Positions 1 to 6,073 of a stretch of 19,877 bases of DNA are shown here, in pieces. The DNA comes from Dichotomicrobium sp964650735 (GTDB lineage: Bacteria > Pseudomonadota > Alphaproteobacteria > Rhizobiales > Rhodomicrobiaceae). A program made the translations under genes and the position numbers. The stretch lies in contig CAZYUT010000029.1 in NCBI GenBank assembly GCA_964650735.1, positions 1 to 19,877 on the forward strand, given 5' to 3'. The notes under the pieces were generated by a model. The model saw only the letters and a list, made by a program, of their open reading frames with translations, ran no database searches and was not told the DNA's origin. Positions within the stretch are counted from its first letter, which is position 1. Every line of letters begins with the position of its first letter.

Positions 1-53
1 TTCGCCGCGTCGGCGAGAATGCTCAGCTTGTCGATAATCGTGCGCTTGGCCAT
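1..53 (-). CDS. Putative DNA modification/repair radical SAM protein (5' fragment)
   Basis: Only the first 17 codons lie in the window; the gene runs off the left edge. The reverse strand reads MAKRTIIDKLSILADAA from an ATG at 53-51, with a GGGGAA Shine-Dalgarno-like stretch just upstream. The pattern KLxILADAA at the very N-terminus resembles what I recall of the SplB-like radical SAM family often found beside a uracil-DNA-glycosylase-like gene (putative DNA modification/repair radical SAM protein). The defining CxxxCxxC cluster motif would lie outside the window, so this is recognition from a short N-terminus only. A LexA-type box overlaps its predicted -10 (see 72-86), which would fit a DNA repair role. 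It follows modC on the same strand with a 77-base gap and seems to have its own promoter. The reaction it catalyses is not known to me. Confidence 0.6.
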   Translation of the reverse strand, partial: MAKRTIIDKLSILADAA

Positions 54-71
54 TGCTTTTCCCCGGGCCGT

Positions 72-86
72 GAACATACCGCGAAC
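72..86 (-). promoter_or_regulatory. LexA-type SOS box
   Basis: The plus strand reads GAAC-ATACCGC-GAAC, which on the gene strand is GTTC-N7-GTTC. This is the direct-repeat LexA operator known from alphaproteobacteria. It starts 18 bases upstream of the ATG at 53 and covers the predicted -10 (73-78), so bound LexA would block initiation. Binding is inferred from the pattern and position. Confidence 0.6.
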
Positions 87-101
87 ATTGATGGCGACCA
101 A
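73..101 (-). promoter_or_regulatory. Candidate sigma-70 promoter of the radical SAM gene
   Basis: On the minus strand a -35 TTGGTC (101-96) and a -10 TATGTT (78-73) are separated by 17 bases. Transcription would start near 66, giving a leader of about 13 bases before the ATG at 53. The -10 lies within the LexA-type box. Confidence 0.4.
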
Positions 102-130
102 GGCGTTTTCCGGTGGCGCAATGCCGCAGG

Positions 131-1231
131 TTACGCACCTGTCGCGGCAAGGGATTTGCGGTCGAACGTCACCGCCTTGATGATGGCGTAAACCGGCGCG
201 CCAGGGGCCAGCCCCAATTCAGCGACCGTTTTGCGGGTGATGCGCGATCGCAGGCTTGCCCCGCCGATGTCAACAAGGGTTTCGGCGTAGGCTGTCTCCG
301 GCTCCTCGGCGATTTCGCGGATCGTCCCGCGAAGGATGTTGCGCGCGCTGATGCCCGAGGGGCGCTGCGTCGCCAGCATCACGTCGCGGGCGCGCACGCG
401 AAGGCGGACATGTGCCCCGATAGCAAGCTCCGCACGCGGCGCTTCGATCCGCTGGCCGGCGTGGTCCAGAACCGTGAGCTGATAGGCGTCGTCGTGGCCA
501 ATGACGGTCGCGGTCAGCACCGCCCCGGCCTCAAAGCGGCCTGTCTCGGGGTAAAGGTCGAGGCGCGTGAGCACATCGGCGACCGGCCCATGGGCGGCGA
601 CGCGCCCACCGGACAACACCAGCATCCGGTCCGCCAGCCGCGTCACCTCGGCCATGTTGTGGGTGACGTAGATGGTCGGCACGCGGAACGCGCTCGGGAG
701 ACGCTCGATATAGGGCAGGATGTCGGCCTTGCGCTTTTCGTCCAGCGACGCGAGCGGCTCATCCATCAGCATCAGGCGCGGGCGCGCCAGTAGTGCCCGG
801 CCGAGCGCGACGCGCTGACGCTCCCCGCCGGAAAGTTCGCCGGTGCGACGGCCCAGCAGCGGGCCGAGGTCAAGGCTTTCGACGACATCATCAAACTGGA
901 TCGCGCAGCCGTCGCCCGCGCGCCGGGCGCTGTAGCGCAGATTGCCCGCGACCGAGAGATGCGCAAACAGCCGCGCATCCTGAAACACGTAGCCGGTTCC
1001 GCGCCGGTGCGGCGGCACGCGGCGTCCGTTGCCGTCCTGCCAGAGCTCATCGCCGAAGCGCACCACGCCTCGCGCGCGCTTCTCCAACCCGGAGATGATG
1101 CGCAACAGCGTGCTCTTTCCCGAGCCGCTTGCCCCGAACAGCGCGGTGACGCCCTCAAGCGGGAGCGCGCAGTCCACATCCAGCGTGAAGTCCGAAAAGG
1201 CGATGCTCACGTGGCAGACCAGATTGGTCAT
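131..1231 (-). CDS. modC: Molybdate ABC transporter ATP-binding protein ModC
   Basis: The 366-aa ATPase powers ModB-mediated molybdate import at the inner face of the cytoplasmic membrane. Visible ABC motifs are Walker A GASGSGKST (residues 33-41), the Q-loop glutamine in YVFQ (Q84), signature LSGGE (133-137), Walker B LMLMDEP (153-159) and the switch histidine in VTHN (H191). The C-terminal part (about 290-360, ARNILRGTI... to the end) is a Mop/TOBE oxyanion-binding domain, typical of ModC and giving the usual family length. The start MTNLVCH was chosen because its ATG overlaps the modB stop as ATGA (1231-1228), which suggests translational coupling. The reading frame stays open to 1888, but that extension merely overlies modB in another frame. 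It is the last gene of modABC. Confidence 0.96.
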   Translation of the reverse strand: MTNLVCHVSIAFSDFTLDVDCALPLEGVTALFGASGSGKSTLLRIISGLEKRARGVVRFGDELWQDGNGRRVPPHRRGTGYVFQDARLFAHLSVAGNLRYSARRAGDGCAIQFDDVVESLDLGPLLGRRTGELSGGERQRVALGRALLARPRLMLMDEPLASLDEKRKADILPYIERLPSAFRVPTIYVTHNMAEVTRLADRMLVLSGGRVAAHGPVADVLTRLDLYPETGRFEAGAVLTATVIGHDDAYQLTVLDHAGQRIEAPRAELAIGAHVRLRVRARDVMLATQRPSGISARNILRGTIREIAEEPETAYAETLVDIGGASLRSRITRKTVAELGLAPGAPVYAIIKAVTFDRKSLAATGA

Positions 1232-1914
1232 GTCCGGCCTCCCGCATGGATCGGGAAGCGCCGGTTCACGGCGTAGACGAACAGCAGCACGAGGAAGGAA
1301 AAGGCGAGCAGGATCGCTGAGAGGGTGTGCGCGTCGGCGTAGTTGATGGTCTCGACATGCTCGTAGATGGCGATTGCGATCACGCGCGTCTCGCCAGGAA
1401 TGTTGCCGCCGACCATCAGGACGACGCCGAATTCGCCCATCGTATGCGCGAAGGTGAGCACCGTTGCGGTGAGGTAGCCGCGCAGCGCCAGCGGCGAGGC
1501 GACGGTGAAGAAGGCATCCAGCGGGGAGGCGCGCAGCATTGCGGCGGCCTCCATTGGACCGCGCCCGAGCGACTCGAAGGCGGCCTGAAGCGGCTGGACC
1601 GTGAAGGGCAGGGAGTAGATGATCGAGGCCAGCACCAGACCCGTGAAGGAGAACGAAAGCGTGGAGCCGGTGACGCTCACCCATGCGCCGCCGAACAGCG
1701 AATTCGGGCTGAACAACACGAGGAGATAGAAGCCGAGCACCGTAGGCGGCAGCACCAGCGGCAAAGCCGTGACCGCTTCGATGCTCGACTTCAGCCGCGA
1801 ATTGGTGAATGCAAGCCACCACGCCAGCGGGGTCCCGACCAGGAGGAGAAAGAGCGTTGTCACTGCGGACAGTTCCACGCTGAGCCACAGTGGTCCGAGG
1901 TCGGGCATACTCAC
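1228..1914 (-). CDS. modB: Molybdate ABC transporter permease ModB
   Basis: This 228-aa inner-membrane permease forms the molybdate channel together with ModC. It is very hydrophobic, with about five or six membrane spans. It carries the EAA cytoplasmic loop that docks on the ATPase (about residues 122-142, EAAAMLRASPLDAFF), followed by the conserved HTMGEFGVVLMVGGNIPGET stretch of ModB/CysT-type permeases. The start is probably the GTG at 1914-1912, because a GGAG Shine-Dalgarno sequence lies seven bases before it at the end of modA. An ATG two codons later (1908) is the alternative. Only four bases separate it from the modA stop, and it overlaps modC by four bases, so modABC is a compact operon. 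Confidence 0.96.
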   Translation of the reverse strand: MSMPDLGPLWLSVELSAVTTLFLLLVGTPLAWWLAFTNSRLKSSIEAVTALPLVLPPTVLGFYLLVLFSPNSLFGGAWVSVTGSTLSFSFTGLVLASIIYSLPFTVQPLQAAFESLGRGPMEAAAMLRASPLDAFFTVASPLALRGYLTATVLTFAHTMGEFGVVLMVGGNIPGETRVIAIAIYEHVETINYADAHTLSAILLAFSFLVLLFVYAVNRRFPIHAGGRT

Positions 1915-1918
1915 GCTG

Positions 1919-2713
1919 TCACTCCACAGCGTATCCGAAACTCTTGATGACTTCGGCTGCTTCGTCCGAGCGGATAAAGTCTAGAAAGGCCTTCGCGGCC
2001 TCGTTATCCGCGCCCCGCTTCAACAGCACCGCGTCCTGACGGATCGGCGCGTGCGCCTCGTCCGGCGCATCCCACCAGCTTCCCTCTTGTTCATTTCCGG
2101 GCGCGAGCACCGATGACAGGGCAACGAAGCCAAGCTCGGCATTGCCGGTCGCCGCCATTGAGAAGGCCTGACCGATATTCTCGCCCATGACGATCTTCGG
2201 GGATAACGCTTCCCAGAGACCGTAATGCTCCATGACCTGCTGCGCAGCCAGGCCGTAGGGCGCGAGTTCCGGGTTGGCGATCGCGATAAAATCAAAATCG
2301 CCGGCCTTGAGCACCGCGACGCCGTCGCTGCCAATGCGTTCAGGATCAGGACTCCAGAGCACGATCTGCCCAACAGCGTAGGTGAACCGGCTTTCCGGAA
2401 CGATGTCGCCTTCTTCCTCCAGCATCATCGGCCGCGTCTGATCGGCGGCCAGGAAGGCATCAAAGGGCGCGCCGTTCTTGATCTGGGCGTAAAGCTTGCC
2501 GGTCGAGCCTGTGGTGATGGTCACGTCATGCTCGCTGTCGGCTTCGAAGATCTTCTCAAGTTCCGCGATGACGGCCTTGAAATTTGTCGCGACCACAAAG
2601 GTCGCGTCGTTGGCGCGGGCTGGTGCAGTGGCTCCTGAGGCGAAAATGACGACCATGACAGCGATCAGACAGGCACGCGAAATGTACCGGGCCTTGGCGT
2701 CGCCGAGCCGCAT
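1919..2713 (-). CDS. modA: Molybdate ABC transporter periplasmic binding protein ModA
   Basis: The 264-aa protein captures molybdate (and usually tungstate) in the periplasm and delivers it to ModBC. The N-terminus has a basic region, a hydrophobic core (about 12-30) and an ARA cleavage site before NDATF, giving a predicted Sec signal peptide of 34 residues. The mature part begins TFVVATNFKAVIAELEKIF and contains ITTGSTGKLYAQIKNGAPFD, the ligand-loop pattern of ModA, with FDAFLAADQTRP after it. The start is ATG 2713-2711: GGGAGG lies six bases upstream, whereas an in-frame TTG at 2731 would place that ribosome-binding site inside the gene. It is the first gene of modABC. Its promoter is covered by a Mo-box (2742-2765), so molybdate repression through ModE is the expected control. 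Confidence 0.95.
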   Translation of the reverse strand: MRLGDAKARYISRACLIAVMVVIFASGATAPARANDATFVVATNFKAVIAELEKIFEADSEHDVTITTGSTGKLYAQIKNGAPFDAFLAADQTRPMMLEEEGDIVPESRFTYAVGQIVLWSPDPERIGSDGVAVLKAGDFDFIAIANPELAPYGLAAQQVMEHYGLWEALSPKIVMGENIGQAFSMAATGNAELGFVALSSVLAPGNEQEGSWWDAPDEAHAPIRQDAVLLKRGADNEAAKAFLDFIRSDEAAEVIKSFGYAVE

Positions 2714-2741
2714 GGCATCCTCCCTCAGCAATCGACTGAAG

Positions 2742-2765
2742 CGTTATGTGCAGATAAACATAACG
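2742..2765. promoter_or_regulatory. ModE operator (Mo-box)
   Basis: A perfect inverted repeat has half-sites CGTTATGT (2742-2749) and ACATAACG (2758-2765) separated by the eight bases GCAGATAA. This matches the form of known ModE boxes (CGNTATNT...ANATANCG type). It lies between modE and modA and covers the predicted modA -10, the classic arrangement for molybdate-dependent repression. Binding is inferred. Confidence 0.8.
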
Positions 2766-2785
2766 AGACCAGCAAGAGCGGGCAA
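2757..2785 (-). promoter_or_regulatory. Candidate modABC promoter
   Basis: On the minus strand a -35 TTGCCC (2785-2780) and a -10 TATGTT (2762-2757) are 17 bases apart. Start of transcription would be near 2750, inside the Mo-box. The -10 falls in one half-site, so operator occupancy and transcription should be mutually exclusive. Confidence 0.45.
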
Positions 2786-2788
2786 CCG

Positions 2789-3160
2789 TTATTTCTGCCC
2801 GGACATATCGCTGAGCAGCGCGCGCAACGCGCACATCTCCTCTTCGACCGCCTCGGCGGCCTTGGCCTCCATGCGCCGGTAGTGCGCCAGCACCTGCTCA
2901 CCCGTTTCGGTCAGCCGCGCTCCGCCCTGGCTGCGCCCGCCCCGGCTGGTTTCGACAAGCGGTTCGCGGAAGCAGGCGTTCATCGTGTCGACCAGCAGCC
3001 AGGCGCGCTTGTAGCTCATGCTCATGCGCCGGCCCGCCGCGGCGATCGAGCCGGTTTCGCGAATGCCTTCGAGGATTTCGGCCTTGCCCGGCCCGATCGC
3101 GATGTCGGGATCAAGGAACACGCGCAGCCGCAGCCCGGCCTTTTTCATCTTGGATGGCAT
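2789..3160 (-). CDS. modE: Single-domain ModE-type winged helix-turn-helix regulator
   Basis: This 123-aa protein matches the N-terminal DNA-binding domain of ModE: RVFLDPDIAIGPGKAEILEGI, then the helix-turn-helix TGSIAAAGRRMSMSYKRAWLLVD (about residues 36-59) and ETSRGGRSQGGARLTETG (the wing). It then ends after a helix rich in Glu and Ala (about 90-123). Full-length ModE of about 260 aa carries two C-terminal Mop/TOBE domains that bind molybdate; these are absent, so this is the short form seen in many alphaproteobacteria. The start is ATG 3160, with AAGGG seven bases upstream; ATG 3148 is an internal alternative. It lies 75 bases upstream of modA on the same strand with the Mo-box between them, so it is the likely regulator of modABC. 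How it would sense molybdate without its own ligand domain is not visible here. Confidence 0.9.
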   Translation of the reverse strand: MPSKMKKAGLRLRVFLDPDIAIGPGKAEILEGIRETGSIAAAGRRMSMSYKRAWLLVDTMNACFREPLVETSRGGRSQGGARLTETGEQVLAHYRRMEAKAAEAVEEEMCALRALLSDMSGQK

Positions 3161-3230
3161 GGCCGCACCCTTGCCCGATCCGCCTGCGCGCGCAAGTTCG
3201 CCGTTGTTTGAAAAGCGAGGATTCGGTCAG

Positions 3231-3258
3231 TTGACGCCTTTTTGAAGACGGCACATAT
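3231..3258 (+). promoter_or_regulatory. Candidate hsp20 promoter
   Basis: TTGACG (3231-3236) and ACATAT (3253-3258), 16 bases apart, resemble a sigma-70 promoter. A CTTGGAA at 3271 could instead belong to an RpoH-type promoter, but I see no convincing -10 for it. The rest of the 174-base gap between modE and hsp20 shows nothing else that I recognise. Confidence 0.3.
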
Positions 3259-3334
3259 CCAGCGTGGATGCTTGGAACCGATTTGCGAATGCTGCGTTTG
3301 AGAAATGCAGGTGTAATTGAAAGGAGGGAAGTCA

Positions 3335-3832
3335 ATGGTATGGAACCCGCTCATTCCCAGAGGCCGGCCGAGCGTTGTTGGCCGCGGCCGCGATGATGAT
3401 CCCTTCGCGCTGATGCGCCGCGAGATGGACCGCGTATTCGACGACTTCATGCGCGGCTTTGGCACCCCCGCTGCCTCGCTGCCCGAAGGCGTCATCTCCC
3501 CGCGCGTGAATGTCGTTGAAAACGAAAAGGGTCTGGAGGTCACCGCCGAGCTTCCGGGCGTGGATCAGAGGGACATCGAGCTTGACCTGAGCGAGGGCAT
3601 CCTGACGCTCAAGGCTGAGCACAAGAAGGAGAAGGAAGAAGGCGGCGAGGGCGAGCGCTACCACGTCGTCGAGCGCGCCTATGGCACCTACATGCGCCGC
3701 TTCGCGATCCCCTTTGAGCCGGATCAGGACAGGGTCGAGGCGAGCTTCGACAATGGCGTGCTGAAGATTTCCATTCCGCGTTCGCCGGAAGCCGAGAAAC
3801 AGACCCGCAAAATTGAGATCAAGAGCAGCTGA
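3335..3832 (+). CDS. Hsp20/alpha-crystallin family small heat-shock protein
   Basis: The 165-aa protein is a cytoplasmic ATP-independent holdase that binds unfolding proteins. The alpha-crystallin domain spans about residues 56-150: PRVNVVENEKGLEVTAELPGV, then DIELDLSEGILTLKAEHKKEK, an acidic loop (KEEGGEGERY), YMRRFAIPFEPD and the hallmark NGVLKISIP. The C-terminal IEI matches the I-x-I motif that docks on neighbouring subunits. The N-terminal arm holds the family-like DPFALMRREMDRVFDDFMRGFG. The start is ATG 3335, preceded by a strong AAAGGAGGG; an in-frame TTG at 3317 would swallow that site. A hairpin follows the gene at 3844-3876. It is transcribed divergently from modE and lies just upstream of the Usp gene, suggesting a general stress block. 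Confidence 0.95.
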   Translation: MVWNPLIPRGRPSVVGRGRDDDPFALMRREMDRVFDDFMRGFGTPAASLPEGVISPRVNVVENEKGLEVTAELPGVDQRDIELDLSEGILTLKAEHKKEKEEGGEGERYHVVERAYGTYMRRFAIPFEPDQDRVEASFDNGVLKISIPRSPEAEKQTRKIEIKSS

Positions 3833-3843
3833 ACGCATGCGCC

Positions 3844-3876
3844 GGGCGCGGCGTCCCAAAAAAAGGCGTTGCGCCC
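3844..3876 (+). terminator. Possible hairpin terminator after hsp20
   Basis: Arms GGGCGCGGCGTC (3844-3855) and GGCGTTGCGCCC (3865-3876) pair over 12 positions with three G-T wobbles, around a loop of two C and seven A. No T-run follows, so this is at most a weak or attenuating terminator on the plus strand. Confidence 0.35.
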
Positions 3877-3890
3877 GCCGTTCCTTCCAG

Positions 3891-3904
3891 TTGACACACA
3901 TCAA
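3891..3904 (+). promoter_or_regulatory. FNR/FixK-type box upstream of the Usp gene
   Basis: TTGAC-ACAC-ATCAA contains the full TTGA-N6-TCAA core of CRP/FNR-family sites (FNR, Anr, FixK). A weak -10 CATGAT (3927-3932) would put the site centre at -41.5, the class II activator position. A better -10 match, TATACT (3935-3940), would put it at about -49.5. The site is in the gap between hsp20 and the Usp gene and suggests low-oxygen or redox control of the latter. The regulator itself is not in the window. Confidence 0.5.
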
Positions 3905-3975
3905 AGCCGAGGCGCACGCATCTGCCCATGATGCTATACTCCGGTGCGCAAAAGCACACCCCAAGGGAGCGCCTC

Positions 3976-4821
3976 ATGACCATCAAGACCGTCCTCGCCT
4001 ATCTTCCCTCAGAAGAGCTCGCTGAACCTGTGCTTAAGTCCGCCGTCGCGCTGGGAAAGGCGCAGGGCGCTCATATCGTCGGCTTGCATCTGGAGGCCTC
4101 CTATTACCCGGCTTATGGCGAGGTCGCGATCGCCATGCCGCCGGATGTCATCGAGCAGATGCGCAAGCCGCTCCGCGAGCGCGCCAAGAAGCTGGAGGAA
4201 AGCTTCAAGGCCCGTATGGCCGATGAGAACATCAGCTCGGAATGGCGCTCTGGCACTTCGGAATACAGTGCGCTGCCGGGGCGCATCGTCGAGGAAGCCG
4301 TGAGCGCCGACCTGGTGCTGTGCCCACAGGTCGAGCCGGAGAGCGTGGATGTCACGACGCTCGATTTGCCGGAGCGGCTGATCCTCGAGGGCGGGCGCCC
4401 GGTGCTGGTGATACCGCCCGAGGCATCCGTGCAGATCCCGCCAAAGCGCGTGCTGATCGCCTGGAACAACTCGCCGCAAGCCGCCCGCGCGGTATTCGAC
4501 TCACTCGCCCTCATGACGCATGCAGACGCCATCACCATTCTGACGCTGGCTAGCGATGCCGACGCGCGGCGTGAGGCTGAGGAGCATGCGGGCAAGCTCG
4601 CCGCAAATCTCGCGCGGCACGGGCTGCCGGCGAAGGTTGAGGCCGTCGAAACCGGCCACAGCTCCGCAAGCGATTACCTGAATTCACGTGTCGCGGAAGA
4701 GGGAGCCGATCTGCTCGTTATGGGCTGCTATGGTCATTCGCGCTTCCGCGAACTGGTGTTCGGCGGCGTGTCGCGGACCATGCTCGGCGCGGTGAAGGTT
4801 CCCACGGTGATGTCGCACTAA
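3976..4821 (+). CDS. Tandem-domain universal stress protein (UspA family)
   Basis: The 281-aa protein has two Usp folds in a row. Domain 1 (about 1-145) runs from MTIKTVLAYLPSEE to GRPVLVIPPEA; domain 2 (about 155-281) runs from KRVLIAWNNSPQAARAVFDSL to VKVPTVMSH. Domain 2 keeps the ATP-binding-type signature MGCYGHSRFRELVFGGVSR (G-x2-G-x9-G), while domain 1 lacks a clear copy and is probably not a nucleotide site. Usp proteins are cytoplasmic and aid survival in starvation, hypoxia and other stress; the exact partner is unknown. The start is ATG 3976, with AAGGGAG six bases upstream. An in-frame ATG at 3928 falls in the promoter region and lacks a ribosome-binding site. An FNR/FixK-like box lies at 3891-3904. 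The next gene starts 26 bases downstream, so they are probably co-transcribed. Confidence 0.93.
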   Translation: MTIKTVLAYLPSEELAEPVLKSAVALGKAQGAHIVGLHLEASYYPAYGEVAIAMPPDVIEQMRKPLRERAKKLEESFKARMADENISSEWRSGTSEYSALPGRIVEEAVSADLVLCPQVEPESVDVTTLDLPERLILEGGRPVLVIPPEASVQIPPKRVLIAWNNSPQAARAVFDSLALMTHADAITILTLASDADARREAEEHAGKLAANLARHGLPAKVEAVETGHSSASDYLNSRVAEEGADLLVMGCYGHSRFRELVFGGVSRTMLGAVKVPTVMSH

Positions 4822-4847
4822 CAAAAGCAGAAATCGGGAGGACTTTC

Positions 4848-5231
4848 ATGGGCCTGAAGAAAATCCGGCTTGAACTGGCGCGCGATCACGAGTTTCCGCG
4901 GGGCAGCCGCCGGCACGGCTACGATCTGGTCGCGCCGCTCGACGCGGACGGCAAGCTCGACCCGGAGCTCTGGAGGAAGGAGCGTGCGCACTGCCGCGTG
5001 CGCCGTTTCTGGGGCGACGAGGATGACGAGCTCGGCCATCTGGTGCGCAAACCCGGCGGGCACTGGGCCTTCCACTACGATATTTACGGCGACGAGGACG
5101 ACGACGAGGCGGGCTACCGGTTCAATGACGAACACTTCATCCCCGGCGAATACGTCTCGATCCACGAGCAGGACGACACGATGCGCACTTTCCGCGTGGT
5201 GACGGTGGATGAAGTCAACCTCAAGGATTGA
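4848..5231 (+). CDS. Conserved acidic hypothetical protein in the Usp operon
   Basis: The 127-aa soluble protein has a well-placed ribosome-binding site (GGGAGG, about six bases before ATG 4848). There is no signal peptide or membrane segment. It begins with a basic KKIRLELARDHEFPRGS and has a central RVRRFWGDEDDELGHLVRKPGGHWAFHYDIYGDEDDDE, then FIPGEYVSIHEQDDTMRTFRVV near the C-terminus. It reads like a small beta-rich fold with acidic loops. I remember similar proteins in other alphaproteobacteria but know of no assigned function. It follows the Usp gene by 26 bases and ends next to a palindromic element (5233-5371), so it is likely the last gene of a stress operon. The base and codon use look like those of its neighbours. 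Confidence 0.85.
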   Translation: MGLKKIRLELARDHEFPRGSRRHGYDLVAPLDADGKLDPELWRKERAHCRVRRFWGDEDDELGHLVRKPGGHWAFHYDIYGDEDDDEAGYRFNDEHFIPGEYVSIHEQDDTMRTFRVVTVDEVNLKD

Positions 5232-5232
5232 T

Positions 5233-5371
5233 GCGCTTTTCGAGCAGGAATTCAGCGCGATAGTCGTCATTGCCGGACTTGATCCGGCAATCCAGCATCG
5301 AGTTCTGGCTTCGGCAATGGATGCCCGTGTCAAGCACGGGCATGACGTAGCCCCGGTTGATCGAAAAGCGC
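5233..5371. repeat. Composite palindromic element (REP/BIME-like, with terminal inverted repeats)
   Basis: The gap between two convergent genes is almost wholly one nested structure. Its ends are perfect 11-base inverted repeats, GCGCTTTTCGA (5233-5243) and TCGAAAAGCGC (5361-5371). Inside is a second inverted pair, CGTCAT (5265-5270) and ATGACG (5342-5347). Two strong hairpins follow: ATTGCCGGA/TCCGGCAAT (5269-5277, 5283-5291, loop CTTGA) and ATGCCCGTG/CACGGGCAT (5321-5329, 5335-5343, loop TCAAG). The hairpin units resemble dispersed intergenic repeats I know from alphaproteobacterial genomes. It could also end transcription in both directions. Copy number in this genome is unknown. Confidence 0.7.
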
Positions 5372-5372
5372 T

Positions 5373-6038
5373 TCAGCCCTCTGCGGCCATAAACTGGCGC
5401 AGCCGTGCGATCGCCTCGGGCGAATCCCACTCCGCAGGGCCGATCATCCGGGCGATCTCGCGGCCCTGCGCGTCGATGATGAGTGTCGCGGGCAGGCCCA
5501 TGGCTTCGAGCGTGAAGTTCAGCCGCGATGTCTGGTCGAGCAGCAGCGGCAGGTTATCCGCGCCGATCTCTCCCAGGAACGCGCGCGGCTTGTTGAGCCC
5601 GCCTTGGTCCACGCTGATCGGCAGCACCGCGAAACGCTCGCCGCCCAGCTTGGCCTCCAGCCGGTCGAGCGCGGGCATCTCTTCCTTGCACGGCGCGCAC
5701 CATGTCGCCCAGATATTGACGAGCAGGAGCTTGCCGCGCCAATCCGCGAGCGTGCGCGTTTCGCCATCGCCGTCGATGAAGGAGAAGTCGGGCACCTCGC
5801 GCGGCGCGCTGTGAACGACGAGCTTGTCGAGGCCAGTGTCCTTCAGTGCGGCTCGCGCGCTGTGGCCCGAGGTCGGCAGAGGCTGCTGTGCGACCATCAG
5901 TGGCTGCTGCGCGGGAGGCACCACAAACTCGGCGACAGCGAAACCGGCGATTGCCGCAAGCGCCATCCCCAAGATATAGATGAAGAAACCGGGGCGGCGA
6001 GGCGTCTTGCCAGTGGTGTTCCCGTTGTCGCATGCCAT
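5373..6038 (-). CDS. Membrane-anchored TlpA-family thiol:disulfide oxidoreductase
   Basis: The protein (221 aa from ATG 6038) has a short basic cytoplasmic N-terminus, one membrane anchor (about residues 18-38, FFIYILGMALAAIAGFAVAEF) and a periplasmic thioredoxin fold. The redox motif is WATWCAPC (Cys114 and Cys117), with the cis-proline loop at GLPATLII (about Pro183). TlpA-type proteins keep periplasmic thiols reduced, often for cytochrome c or cytochrome oxidase CuA assembly; the substrate here cannot be told. An in-frame GTG at 6047 is an alternative start. I prefer the ATG because GAGTGA lies five bases before it, but the evidence is thin. It is divergent from argH with only 26-35 bases between the starts, an arrangement I recognise from other alphaproteobacteria. 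It converges on the palindromic element. Confidence 0.92.
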   Translation of the reverse strand: MACDNGNTTGKTPRRPGFFIYILGMALAAIAGFAVAEFVVPPAQQPLMVAQQPLPTSGHSARAALKDTGLDKLVVHSAPREVPDFSFIDGDGETRTLADWRGKLLLVNIWATWCAPCKEEMPALDRLEAKLGGERFAVLPISVDQGGLNKPRAFLGEIGADNLPLLLDQTSRLNFTLEAMGLPATLIIDAQGREIARMIGPAEWDSPEAIARLRQFMAAEG

Positions 6039-6073
6039 CTCATTCACTCAGCCGTTGGTGAAACAAATCTCTC

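Noticed and set aside
1232..1888. In-frame extension of modC to 585 residues on the minus strand
   Set aside because: The extra 219 codons lie in another frame over modB and give low-complexity Arg/Ala-rich sequence with no ABC features. The ATGA overlap at 1231-1228 marks the true start.
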